The notes under the pieces were generated by a model. That model saw nothing but the letters and a program-made list of their open reading frames with translations, did not search any database and was not told the DNA's origin. A DNA stretch of 64,000 bases, from positions 620,001-684,000 of the forward strand of contig NZ_CP121634.1 of NCBI RefSeq assembly GCF_029714945.1, written 5' to 3'. Every line of letters begins with the position of its first letter. The stretch's first letter is position 1. Positions 26,119-34,147 of this stretch are shown in pieces. Origin of the DNA: Bradyrhizobium sp. CIAT3101 (GTDB lineage Bacteria; Pseudomonadota; Alphaproteobacteria; Rhizobiales; Xanthobacteraceae). The translations under genes and the position numbers were made by a program.

Positions 26119-27735
26119 ATGGCGCAGGCCAATACGCATCAGGCCAAAACCCAGTTCGGCTATCGCCGCCACCCCGATCAGGATCGAACCGGTCAAAACC
26201 CGGCCGAGCATCCGGTTGTGGTCGTTGGCGCCGGGCCCGTCGGGCTGTCGCTGGCGATCGATCTCGCTCAGCGCGGCCAGCGCGTCGTCCTTCTGGACGA
26301 TGCCGACCGCATCGGCGAGGGCTCGCGCGCGATCTGCTTCTCGAAGCGCTCGCTGGAATATTGGGACCGGCTCGGCGTCGCCGACCGCATGGTCGACAAG
26401 GGCGTCGTGTGGAGCGTCGGCCGCATCTTCCACGGCGAGTCCCAGCTCTATCAGTTCAACCTGCTGCCGGAGGCCGGCCACAAGCGGCCGGCCTTCATCA
26501 ATCTCCAGCAATATTACGCCGAGGCCTATCTGGTCGATCGCATCGGCGATCTGCCCGCGGTCGACCTGCGCTGGCGCAACAAAGTCACGTCGGTCGAACA
26601 GCGCAACGATTCCGTCGCGCTTACGATCGAGACACCCGAAGGCGCCTACCGCCTGCATGCGCAATATGTCGTTGCCTGCGACGGCGCGCGCTCCTCGCTG
26701 CGGCAGATGGTCGGCGCCGAGTTTGCGGGGCAGGTGTTCGAGGATCAGTTCCTGATCGCCGACGTGAAGATGACGGCGGAATTCCCGACCGAGCGCTGGT
26801 TCTGGTTCGATCCGCCGTTTCATCAGGGACGTTCGGCGCTGCTGCACAAGCAGCCAGATAATGTCTGGCGCATCGATCTCCAGCTCAATCGCTATGCCGA
26901 TCCCACAGTCGAGAAGAAGCCGGAGAACGTGCGGCCGCGGATCGCGCGCATGCTCGGGCACGACAAGTTCGAGTTCGAGTGGATCTCGCTCTACAAATTC
27001 CAGTGCCGGCGGATGGATCGCTTCCTCCACGGCCGCGTGATCTTTGCCGGCGATTCCGCGCATCAGGTTTCGCCGTTCGGCGCACGCGGTGCGAACTCGG
27101 GACTGGAAGACGCCGAAAATCTCTCCTGGAAGCTTGACCGCGTGCTGCGTGGCACCTCGCCCGCGAGCCTGCTCGAAAGCTACCATGTCGAGCGCAGCCT
27201 GGCGGCCGATGAGAATATCCGCGAATCCACCCGCTCGACCGATTTCATGGCGCCGAATTCGCATCAGGAAGCCCGGCTGCGTCAGGCGGTGCTGTCGCTG
27301 GCCAAGGAAACCGAGTTCGGCAAGCGCATGGTCAATGGCGGAAGGCTGTCGGTGCCGTGCAGCTACGACACGTCACTGTCGTCACCGGATGCGGAGGCGT
27401 GGAGCGGCGGACCGTCGCCCGGCTGCTCCATGCCCGACGCACCCATTGGCGAGCAGGCCTATCTGACGGATGCGTTCCGCAAGGGTGGAACGGACTTTAC
27501 CCTGCTGTCGTTCAGCAATGGCGCGGCGATCGATACGCCCGATGGCGTCAAGGATATTCGTATCGGCGGGGAGGGCGGACTTGCCGATCCCTCCGGCTTT
27601 GTCGCGAAGCGTTATGACGCCGAGCCGGGCTCTGCCTATCTCCTGAGGCCCGACGGCTACGTCGCCGCGCGCTTCCGCCATCCGACGCGTGCGGCGATCA
27701 CGGCGGCACTGTCGCGGGCCGCAGGCTTGAATTGA
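26119..27735 (+). CDS. FAD-dependent aromatic monooxygenase (MhpA-like)
   Basis: The 538-residue protein is a group A flavin hydroxylase. It has the dinucleotide motif VVGAGPVGLSLAIDLAQRG (about residues 34-52), the DG motif VVACDGARSSLRQ (about 190), and the GD motif FAGDSAHQVSPFGARG (about 310). The C-terminus has the thioredoxin-like extension seen in MhpA-type enzymes. Such enzymes add one oxygen to a phenol using NAD(P)H. Being first in an operon that ends with hmgA and fahA, it may hydroxylate a substituted phenylacetate or similar ring to feed homogentisate. This is inferred from context only. The 40-residue tail before the FAD motif is hydrophilic. Confidence 0.85.
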   Translation: MAQANTHQAKTQFGYRRHPDQDRTGQNPAEHPVVVVGAGPVGLSLAIDLAQRGQRVVLLDDADRIGEGSRAICFSKRSLEYWDRLGVADRMVDKGVVWSVGRIFHGESQLYQFNLLPEAGHKRPAFINLQQYYAEAYLVDRIGDLPAVDLRWRNKVTSVEQRNDSVALTIETPEGAYRLHAQYVVACDGARSSLRQMVGAEFAGQVFEDQFLIADVKMTAEFPTERWFWFDPPFHQGRSALLHKQPDNVWRIDLQLNRYADPTVEKKPENVRPRIARMLGHDKFEFEWISLYKFQCRRMDRFLHGRVIFAGDSAHQVSPFGARGANSGLEDAENLSWKLDRVLRGTSPASLLESYHVERSLAADENIRESTRSTDFMAPNSHQEARLRQAVLSLAKETEFGKRMVNGGRLSVPCSYDTSLSSPDAEAWSGGPSPGCSMPDAPIGEQAYLTDAFRKGGTDFTLLSFSNGAAIDTPDGVKDIRIGGEGGLADPSGFVAKRYDAEPGSAYLLRPDGYVAARFRHPTRAAITAALSRAAGLN

Positions 27736-27743
27736 GGTTTCGG

Positions 27744-27974
27744 ATGCCGCTTTCCACCAGCTCCAATTTTGCGCGACCCGATGATGCCTTTCGCGCCGTC
27801 GTCGAGGCGCATCGCGGTCTTACTGACGAGCAGAGCGCCGATTTCGACGCCGCGCTGGTTTTGATCCTCGCCAATCACATCGGCGACATCGACGTATTGC
27901 GGGAAGCGCTCGCGCTGGCGAGACGCCGCATGATCGACGGCCAGCAGCAACAACAGCAACAGCAACAACAATAA
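27744..27974 (+). CDS. DUF2783 small protein with poly-glutamine tail
   Basis: The protein has 76 residues if started at the ATG at 27744. The helical body matches DUF2783 as I recall it (LTDEQSADFDAALVLILANHIGD), a family found beside aromatic monooxygenases. Its C-terminus is a run of ten glutamines encoded by CAG/CAA repeats at about 27943-27971, which is unusual in bacteria and may vary in length between strains. It lies eight bases after the monooxygenase, so it is probably an accessory or stabilising subunit, function unknown. Confidence 0.75.
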   Translation: MPLSTSSNFARPDDAFRAVVEAHRGLTDEQSADFDAALVLILANHIGDIDVLREALALARRRMIDGQQQQQQQQQQ

Positions 27975-27997
27975 CCCGAGACTTGAAGGACGAACTG

Positions 27998-28954
27998 ATG
28001 GCGAAGAACTTCGCATCCACCGGCGATCTCTCCGAGAAGAAGATCACCTTCTCCGAGATCGGCACCGATCTCTACGCCTTCACCGCCGAGGGCGATCCCA
28101 ACACGGCCATCATCGTCGGCGACGACGGCTGCCTCGTGTTCGATGCGCAATCGACGCCGGCGATGGCCAACAAGGTGATCGAGCGCGTCAAAACCGTCAC
28201 CGACAAGCCGATCAAATATGTCGTGCTGTCGCATTATCACGCCGTACGCGTGCTCGGCGCCTCCGCCTACAAGGCGCAGGGCATCGTCGCCTCGCAGGAG
28301 ACCTATCGCCTGATCGAGGAGCGCGGCCAGCAGGATTGGGATTCCGAATATGGCCGCTTCCCGCGTCTGTTCCAGGATGCCGCGAGCATTCCCGGCCTGA
28401 CCTGGCCGACGCTGACCTTCGAAGGCGAGATGTCGATCTATCTCGGCAAGCGCGAGGTGCGACTGATGCAGCTCGGCGCCGGCCACACCTCCGGCGATAT
28501 CGTCGCCTGGGTGCCGGATGCCGAAGTGATGTTCTCCGGCGACCTCATCGAATATCACTCGGCCTGCTATTGCGGTGACGCGCATTTGCGCGAATGGCCG
28601 TTGACGCTGAACGAGATCCGCAATTTCAATCCCAAGGCGATCGCGCCGGGCCGCGGCGATGCGCTGAAGGGCACGGCCACCGTGCGCGAGGCCATCGCGA
28701 TGACGCGCGACTTCGTCACCTCGCTCTATGGTGCGGCGGAAGTTTCCGTCGCCAGGGGGCGCACGCTGAAGGAGTCGATGGCCGCGACGCGCGAGGTGAT
28801 GGATCCGAAATTCCACAGCTTCGCCATCTACGAGCACTGCCTGCCGTTCAACGTGTCGCGCGCCTATGACGAAGCATCCGGGATCGACGATCCCGTGATC
28901 TGGACCGACAAGCGCGACCAGGAAATGTGGGCGGCCCTGCAAGGAGGAGGATAG
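27998..28954 (+). CDS. Metallo-beta-lactamase-fold protein with altered metal motif
   Basis: The protein has 318 residues from the ATG at 27998, which follows GAAGGACGA. The fold is a metallo-beta-lactamase type, but the HxHxDH motif reads HYHAVR. The two first histidines are kept; the Asp and last His of the second metal site are Val and Arg. Later ligands are present (GAGHTSGD and MFSGDLIEY). It may bind one metal or use another chemistry. It lies between DUF2783 and hmgA in one operon, two bases before the hmgA start, so it is likely to act on an ester, lactone or thioester in the same pathway. Confidence 0.8.
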   Translation: MAKNFASTGDLSEKKITFSEIGTDLYAFTAEGDPNTAIIVGDDGCLVFDAQSTPAMANKVIERVKTVTDKPIKYVVLSHYHAVRVLGASAYKAQGIVASQETYRLIEERGQQDWDSEYGRFPRLFQDAASIPGLTWPTLTFEGEMSIYLGKREVRLMQLGAGHTSGDIVAWVPDAEVMFSGDLIEYHSACYCGDAHLREWPLTLNEIRNFNPKAIAPGRGDALKGTATVREAIAMTRDFVTSLYGAAEVSVARGRTLKESMAATREVMDPKFHSFAIYEHCLPFNVSRAYDEASGIDDPVIWTDKRDQEMWAALQGGG

Positions 28955-28956
28955 TC

Positions 28957-30303
28957 ATGAACATCAATACCTCGCCTGATCAGATCATCCGGAGCTCGGC
29001 GCAGGTGACGCCGGGCTACATGTCCGGCTTCGGCAACAGTTTTGAGACCGAGGCGCTGCCGGGTGCGCTGCCGATCGGGCGCAACTCGCCGCAGCGCTGC
29101 GCTTACGGCCTCTATGCCGAGCAGCTCTCGGGCTCGCCCTTCACCGCACCGCGCGGCACCAATGAGCGCTCCTGGCTCTATCGCATTCGCCCCTCGGTGA
29201 AGCATTCCGGCCGGTTCGAGAAGGTCGATGCCGGCCTGTGGCGCTCGGCGCCGTGCCATGAATATGATCTGCCGATCGCGCAGCTGCGCTGGGACCCGAC
29301 GCCGCTGCCGAAGGAGGAGGTGACCTTTCTCCAGGGCGTGCAGACGATGACGACCGCGGGTGACGTCAACACCCAGGCCGGCATGGCCGCGCATGTCTAT
29401 CTCATCACCAAGTCGATGGTGGACCAGCACTTCTACAATGCCGACGGCGAGCTGATGTTCGTGCTTCAGCAGGGCAATCTTCGCGTCGTCACCGAGTTCG
29501 GCCGCATCGATGCCGAGCCCGGCGAGATCGTGGTGATCCCGCGCGGCGTGAAGTTTCGCGTCGAGATCCCGAACGGTCCGGCGCGCGGCTATCTCTGTGA
29601 GAATTACGGCGGCGCCTTCACGCTGCCGGAGCGCGGGCCGATCGGCGCCAATTGCCTCGCCAATGCGCGCGACTTCCTCACACCGGTCGCGAACTACGAG
29701 GACAAGGACACGCCGACGGAGCTGTTCGTGAAGTGGGGCGGCTCGCTGTTCAAGACCACCTTGCCGCATTCGCCGATCGACGTCGTCGCCTGGCATGGCA
29801 ATTATGCGCCCTACAAATACGATCTGCGCACCTTCTCGCCGGTCGGCGCGATCGGCTTCGATCATCCCGATCCCTCGATCTTCACGGTGCTGACCTCGCC
29901 GTCGGAGACCGCGGGCACCGCGAATATCGACTTCGTCATCTTCCCCGAGCGCTGGATGGTCGCCGACAATACCTTCCGCCCGCCCTGGTATCACATGAAC
30001 ATCATGAGCGAGTTCATGGGCCTGATCTATGGCGTCTATGATGCAAAGCCGCAGGGCTTCGTGCCGGGCGGTATCAGCCTGCACAATTGTATGTTGCCGC
30101 ACGGCCCGGACCGCGACGCCTTCGAGCATGCCAGCAACGGCGAGCTGAAGCCGGTGAAGCTCACGGGCACGATGGCCTTCATGTTCGAAACCCGCTACCC
30201 GCAGCGCGTCACGGCGCATGCCGCGAACGCGTCCACACTGCAGGACGATTATGCGGATTGCTGGAAGGGGCTCGAGAAGCGGTTCGATCCGAACCGGCCG
30301 TGA
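28957..30303 (+). CDS. hmgA: Homogentisate 1,2-dioxygenase
   Basis: The 448-residue enzyme opens the ring of homogentisate to maleylacetoacetate using non-haem iron and oxygen. The ATG at 28957 has an AAGGAGGAGG site. Family signatures are clear: [19 protein letters not shown] near the start, and the iron-binding region [16 protein letters not shown] followed by [11 protein letters not shown]. Length is as expected. It follows the metallo-hydrolase gene with only two bases between. It is followed by a repeat element and then fahA. Confidence 0.97.
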   Translation: MNINTSPDQIIRSSAQVTPGYMSGFGNSFETEALPGALPIGRNSPQRCAYGLYAEQLSGSPFTAPRGTNERSWLYRIRPSVKHSGRFEKVDAGLWRSAPCHEYDLPIAQLRWDPTPLPKEEVTFLQGVQTMTTAGDVNTQAGMAAHVYLITKSMVDQHFYNADGELMFVLQQGNLRVVTEFGRIDAEPGEIVVIPRGVKFRVEIPNGPARGYLCENYGGAFTLPERGPIGANCLANARDFLTPVANYEDKDTPTELFVKWGGSLFKTTLPHSPIDVVAWHGNYAPYKYDLRTFSPVGAIGFDHPDPSIFTVLTSPSETAGTANIDFVIFPERWMVADNTFRPPWYHMNIMSEFMGLIYGVYDAKPQGFVPGGISLHNCMLPHGPDRDAFEHASNGELKPVKLTGTMAFMFETRYPQRVTAHAANASTLQDDYADCWKGLEKRFDPNRP

Positions 30304-30310
30304 GATTTCT

Positions 30311-30491
30311 TACCCTCCCCTGGAGGGGTCCGAGACGAGCGAAGCTCGCTCGTGGGTCGCTCGCTTTAGCGAGCGGGGTGGGGTGACAGTCTCTCCGCAG
30401 GGAACACTGCCAGTGTTGAGAGATCACCCCACCCCGTCTCATATTTCGCTGCGCTCAATATGAGCCGACCCTCCCCCTCCAGGGGAGGGTG
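30311..30491. repeat. MITE-like palindromic element between hmgA and fahA
   Basis: The ends TACCCTCCCCTGGAGGGG (30311-30328) and CCCCTCCAGGGGAGGGTG (30474-30491) are inverted repeats with 17 of 18 matches. Inside are further hairpins, including CTCATATT/AATATGAG near 30439-30465 and a CGCTCGC/GCGAGCG hairpin near 30358-30376. No coding capacity. It resembles a short, non-autonomous repeat family of Bradyrhizobium. Confidence 0.75.
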
Positions 30492-30521
30492 ACACCGTCA
30501 CCGCTGCGCCACGGGAAACCA

Positions 30522-31793
30522 ATGCCCCACCCCAACGATCCCAGCCTCCGCTCCTTCATAGACATCGACCCCGTCTCCGACTTCCCGATCCAGAACCTGC
30601 CCTATGGCGTGTTCTCGACCGCGGCCAATCCGACGCCGCGGGTCGGCGTTGCGATCGGCAGCTATGTGCTCGATCTCTGGGAGCTCGAGCAGGATTCCCG
30701 GCTCGATGTCGGTCCGCTCGGCGTGTTCTCCGGCCCCTCGCTCAATCCATTCATGGCGCTGGGGCCGAAGGTCTGGAGCAAGACACGGGCGCGGATCAGC
30801 GAGCTGTTGCGGCACGATCATCCTGAACTGCGCGACAACGAGGAGCTGCGCAGCTGCGCGCTGGTGCCGATGCGTGATGCAAAGCTGCACATGCCGTTCG
30901 CGGTCTCCGGCTACACCGATTTCTATTCGTCGAAAGAGCACGCCACCAATGTCGGCGTGATGTTCCGCGGCAAGGACAATGCTCTGCAGCCGAACTGGCT
31001 GCATATGCCGATCGGCTACAACGGCCGCGCCTCCACCGTCGTCGTATCCGGCACCACGGTGAAACGTCCGCGCGGGCAATTGAAGCCGCCGAATGTCGAG
31101 GTGCCGAGCTTCGCGCCTTGCAAGCGGCTCGATTTCGAGCTGGAGATGGGTGCGGTGATCGGCCAGCCGTCGCCGATGGGCGGCATGCTCACGGAAAGCC
31201 AGGCCGAAGAGATGATCTTCGGCTTCGTGCTGCTCAACGACTGGAGCGCGCGCGACATCCAGCAATGGGAATATGTGCCGCTCGGACCGTTCCTCGCCAA
31301 AGCGTTCGCGACCTCGATCAGCCCCTGGGTGGTGACGCGCGAGGCGCTGGAGCCGTTCCGGCTGAAGGGGCCGGCGCAGGAGCCGGTGCCGCTGGATTAT
31401 CTCAAGCAGGCCAAGCCGCAGAACTACGATCTCGAGCTGGATGTCTCCTTGCGTGCTGCCGGCGCCAACGCGCCTGCCGGCATCAGCCGCACCAATTTCA
31501 AATACATGTACTGGTCCTCGGTGCAGCAGCTGATGCACCACGCGTCCTCCGGCTGCGCCATGAATGTCGGCGATCTCCTCGGGAGCGGCACCATCTCCGG
31601 CCCGGAGAAGAACCAGCGCGGCAGCTTGCTGGAAATCAGCTGGAACGGTACCGAGCCGGCCGAGTTGCCCGGTGGCGCCAAGCGCGCGTTCCTGGAGGAC
31701 GGCGACAGCCTCGTGATGCGCGGCTGGTGCCAGGGCAACGGGTATCGCGTCGGGTTCGGTGAGGTCGAGGGGACGATTTTGGCGGCGGAGTGA
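30522..31793 (+). CDS. fahA: Fumarylacetoacetase
   Basis: The 423-residue enzyme splits fumarylacetoacetate into fumarate and acetoacetate, the last step of tyrosine breakdown. I prefer the ATG at 30522 (MPHPNDPSLRSF), which gives the usual family start. The FAH fold is shown by FAVSGYTDFYSSKEHATNVG, which contains the catalytic His, and by metal-site and lid segments LEMGAVIGQP, LLNDWSARDIQ and LAKAFATSISPWVV. It follows hmgA after a repeat element and is probably cotranscribed unless the element terminates transcription. Confidence 0.96.
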   Translation: MPHPNDPSLRSFIDIDPVSDFPIQNLPYGVFSTAANPTPRVGVAIGSYVLDLWELEQDSRLDVGPLGVFSGPSLNPFMALGPKVWSKTRARISELLRHDHPELRDNEELRSCALVPMRDAKLHMPFAVSGYTDFYSSKEHATNVGVMFRGKDNALQPNWLHMPIGYNGRASTVVVSGTTVKRPRGQLKPPNVEVPSFAPCKRLDFELEMGAVIGQPSPMGGMLTESQAEEMIFGFVLLNDWSARDIQQWEYVPLGPFLAKAFATSISPWVVTREALEPFRLKGPAQEPVPLDYLKQAKPQNYDLELDVSLRAAGANAPAGISRTNFKYMYWSSVQQLMHHASSGCAMNVGDLLGSGTISGPEKNQRGSLLEISWNGTEPAELPGGAKRAFLEDGDSLVMRGWCQGNGYRVGFGEVEGTILAAE

Positions 31794-31812
31794 GCCTGCG
31801 CATTCCGGTGCC

Positions 31813-31889
31813 GTAGGGTGGGCAAAGCGGAGGGTGCCCACCAAACCGATGACGTGGGCACGGCGCTAACGCGCCTTTGCCCACCCTAC
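31813..31889. repeat. Palindromic repeat, GTAGGGTGGGCAAAGCG family, copy 1
   Basis: GTAGGGTGGGCAAAGCG at 31813-31829 pairs with CGCCTTTGCCCACCCTAC at 31872-31889. Inner arms GTGCCCA and TGGGCAC also pair. A second copy lies at 34039-34128. It sits between the convergent ends of fahA and the DUF1272 gene and could act as a terminator. Confidence 0.8.
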
Positions 31890-31894
31890 GAGAC

Positions 31895-32206
31895 CTATCG
31901 CTCCTCCGGCGCCACGTCCCTGACCCGCGCGCAATGCGCCGCGACGTCGTCGACGCTGTATTTCAAATGCACCCGCTTGTCCGAGGGCGCCTGCTTGCTC
32001 GTGCAGACGCCCGGCCGCCATTCCTGCGTCGGGCGGATCGGGCGCGGGGCAAAGCCGCCGCCGCAGTTCGGGCAGACGTTGGAGAGCTTTGTCTCCACGC
32101 AATCCGCACAGAACGTGCATTCATAGGAGCAGATCCGCGCATCCGTTGCGCTTGGCGGCAGGTCGCGGTCGCAATATTCGCAGTTCGGTCGCAGCTGGAG
32201 GGCCAT
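31895..32206 (-). CDS. DUF1272 zinc-ribbon-like protein
   Basis: The 103-residue protein begins LRPNCEYCDRDLPP, the DUF1272 signature. It has four cysteine pairs (CEYC, CSYECTFCADC, CPNCGG) that would bind zinc. The function is unknown. The C-terminal 45 residues are basic and extra to the minimal domain. It is transcribed toward fahA and lies 75 bases after the Lrp gene in the same direction, so the two may be cotranscribed. Confidence 0.85.
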   Translation of the reverse strand: MALQLRPNCEYCDRDLPPSATDARICSYECTFCADCVETKLSNVCPNCGGGFAPRPIRPTQEWRPGVCTSKQAPSDKRVHLKYSVDDVAAHCARVRDVAPEER

Positions 32207-32280
32207 GGGTGAATCTCCGCAAATTGGGCCCGATCATCGCAGATCGCGCCAGCGACGCGAATGGCGTAGTTCCCTCGATT

Positions 32281-32775
32281 TCAGCCAGCTTTCAAATCCT
32301 TCAGCGGCAGCCGCGAACTTTCCTTGAGCCGGTCGAGCACGATCGATGAGCGCACATGCGCCACGCTCTGATGCGGCATCAGCACGTCGTTGACGAGATT
32401 GGAGAGTCCCTTGAGATCGCGCAGCACGGCCTTGAGCACGTAGTCGGCGTCGCCCGTGAGCGAATAGGCCTCCTGGATCTCGTCGATCCGGTTCACCAGC
32501 GCGCGAAAGCGTTTGGAGTTGTCCGGCGAATGGGTCGCGAGCCCCACCTGGATGAAGGCGATCACGCCGAAGCCGAGCGCCTCGCTGGAGAGGTCGGCGT
32601 GGTAGCCGGCGATGACCTTCTCCTCCTCCAGCCGCATCCGGCGGCGCGAGCATTGCGAGGCAGACAGGCCGGCGAGCTCGGCAAGCTCCTGGTTGGTGAG
32701 GCGGCCGTCATCCTGGAGCGCGCCGAGGATCTTGAGGTCGAAGGCATCTACCGAGATCATGCGTCTTTTGTCCAT
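32281..32775 (-). CDS. Lrp/AsnC-family regulator, divergent from hppD
   Basis: The 164-residue protein starts at the ATG at 32775 (MDKRRMISVD). A GTG at 32784 is a weaker alternative that would put an operator-like palindrome inside the gene. Helix-turn-helix: LTNQELAELAGLSASQCSRRRMRLE. The RAM ligand domain follows. Lrp-type regulators respond to amino acids; position beside hppD suggests that it answers to tyrosine or phenylalanine and activates or represses hppD. Confidence 0.9.
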   Translation of the reverse strand: MDKRRMISVDAFDLKILGALQDDGRLTNQELAELAGLSASQCSRRRMRLEEEKVIAGYHADLSSEALGFGVIAFIQVGLATHSPDNSKRFRALVNRIDEIQEAYSLTGDADYVLKAVLRDLKGLSNLVNDVLMPHQSVAHVRSSIVLDRLKESSRLPLKDLKAG

Positions 32776-32779
32776 TTCG

Positions 32780-32794
32780 TGCACGGATCGTGCA
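32780..32794. promoter_or_regulatory. Candidate operator between lrp-type gene and hppD
   Basis: TGCACGGATCGTGCA is a perfect 6-3-6 inverted repeat. It lies five bases upstream of the preferred Lrp start and 88 bases before hppD. Autoregulation of Lrp-type genes through such sites is common. Confidence 0.5.
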
Positions 32795-32881
32795 TAAGAT
32801 AGCCAAATCGTCTCTCATTTGCACGCTCATTGCGCGGATGATGAAGGATAATTCTTTCCAGCAGCAATCTGGGAGAACACC

Positions 32882-34000
32882 ATGGGTCCGTTTCCGCACG
32901 ATGCACCGCCGGCCACGATCAGCGCCGATAATCCGATGGGCACCGACGGGTTCGAGTTCGTCGAATATGCGCACCCCAATCCGCAGGAGCTGCATGATCT
33001 GTTCAAGCTGATGGGCTACGCGCCCGTCGCGCGCCACAAGACCAAGAGGATCACGGTCTATCGCCAGGGCGACATCAACTATCTCGTCAACGAGGAGCCC
33101 GGCACCCACGGTTACGAGTTCGTCGCCGCGCACGGCCCCTGCGCGCCGTCGATGGCGTTCCGCGTGGTCGATGCGAAGGCGGCCTACGACCGCGCGATTG
33201 CGCTTGGTGCGGAGCCGGCGGACGCGTCATCCGCACAGAAGACGCTCGACGTGCCCGCGATCAAGGGCATCGGGGGCAGCCTGCTTTATTTCGTCGATCG
33301 CTACGGTGCCAAGGGCTCGGCCTATGATACCGAATTTGAGTGGCTGGATGCGCGCGACCCGCGGCCCCACGGTGCCGGCCTGTTCTATCTCGACCATCTC
33401 ACCCACAACGTTCATCGCGGCCGCATGGACGTTTGGACGGGCTTCTACGAAAAGCTGTTCAACTTCCGCCAGATCCGTTTCTTCGACATCGAGGGCCGCG
33501 CCTCGGGCCTATTCTCGCGCGCGTTGACCAGCCCGGACGGCAAGATCCGGATTCCGATCAACGAGGATGCCGGCGATTCCGGCCAGATCGAGGAATATCT
33601 GACGATCTACCGCGGCGAGGGCATCCAGCACATCGCCTGCGGCTGCCGCGACATCCATCACACCATCGAGGGGCTGCGCGATGCGAGCCTGCCGTTCATG
33701 CCGTCGCCGCCCGAGACCTATTTCGAGCGGATCGATGCGCGCCTGCCCAAGCATGGCGAGGACGTCGCGCGCTTGCAGAAGAACGGCATCCTGATCGATG
33801 GCGAGGGCGTCGTCGACGGCGGCCAGACCAAGGTGCTGCTGCAGATCTTCTCGGCCAACGCGATCGGCCCGATCTTCTTCGAGTTCATCCAGCGCAAGGG
33901 CGATGACGGCTTTGGCGAGGGCAATTTCAAAGCCCTGTTCGAGTCGATCGAGGAAGACCAGATCCGTCGCGGGGTGCTGAAGGTGGATACGGCGGCGTAA
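32882..34000 (+). CDS. hppD: 4-Hydroxyphenylpyruvate dioxygenase
   Basis: The 372-residue iron enzyme turns 4-hydroxyphenylpyruvate into homogentisate. Two vicinal-oxygen-chelate halves are present. The iron ligands are visible: first His in YLDHLTHNV (about residue 176), second His in GIQHIACGC (about 255), and Glu in FFEFIQRKG (about 334). The C-terminal GFGEGNFKALFESIE helix is the family hallmark. A GGGAGA site precedes the ATG. It is transcribed alone and probably controlled by the divergent Lrp-type gene. Confidence 0.97.
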   Translation: MGPFPHDAPPATISADNPMGTDGFEFVEYAHPNPQELHDLFKLMGYAPVARHKTKRITVYRQGDINYLVNEEPGTHGYEFVAAHGPCAPSMAFRVVDAKAAYDRAIALGAEPADASSAQKTLDVPAIKGIGGSLLYFVDRYGAKGSAYDTEFEWLDARDPRPHGAGLFYLDHLTHNVHRGRMDVWTGFYEKLFNFRQIRFFDIEGRASGLFSRALTSPDGKIRIPINEDAGDSGQIEEYLTIYRGEGIQHIACGCRDIHHTIEGLRDASLPFMPSPPETYFERIDARLPKHGEDVARLQKNGILIDGEGVVDGGQTKVLLQIFSANAIGPIFFEFIQRKGDDGFGEGNFKALFESIEEDQIRRGVLKVDTAA

Positions 34001-34038
34001 GGCGTAGACGTCAGGCACTTCTGCCGTCACGCACTGCC

Positions 34039-34128
34039 GTAGGGTGGGCAAAGCGCAAGCGTGCCCACCACTATTGGTTGCTTCAGAAAGACCGTGGGCA
34101 CGGCGCTTCGCGCCTTTGCCCACCCTAC
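34039..34128. repeat. Palindromic repeat, GTAGGGTGGGCAAAGCG family, copy 2
   Basis: The same terminal arms as at 31813-31889 (GTAGGGTGGGCAAAGCG and GCGCCTTTGCCCACCCTAC) are found with a 13-base longer centre. It lies between the convergent ends of hppD and the MHS transporter gene. Confidence 0.8.
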
Positions 34129-34147
34129 GAGAGCGAGTTCGCCAGCT

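Noticed and set aside
26077..27264. 395-codon leftward frame opposite the FAD monooxygenase
   Set aside because: The monooxygenase on the other strand has intact FAD motifs and fits the operon; the antisense frame has none.
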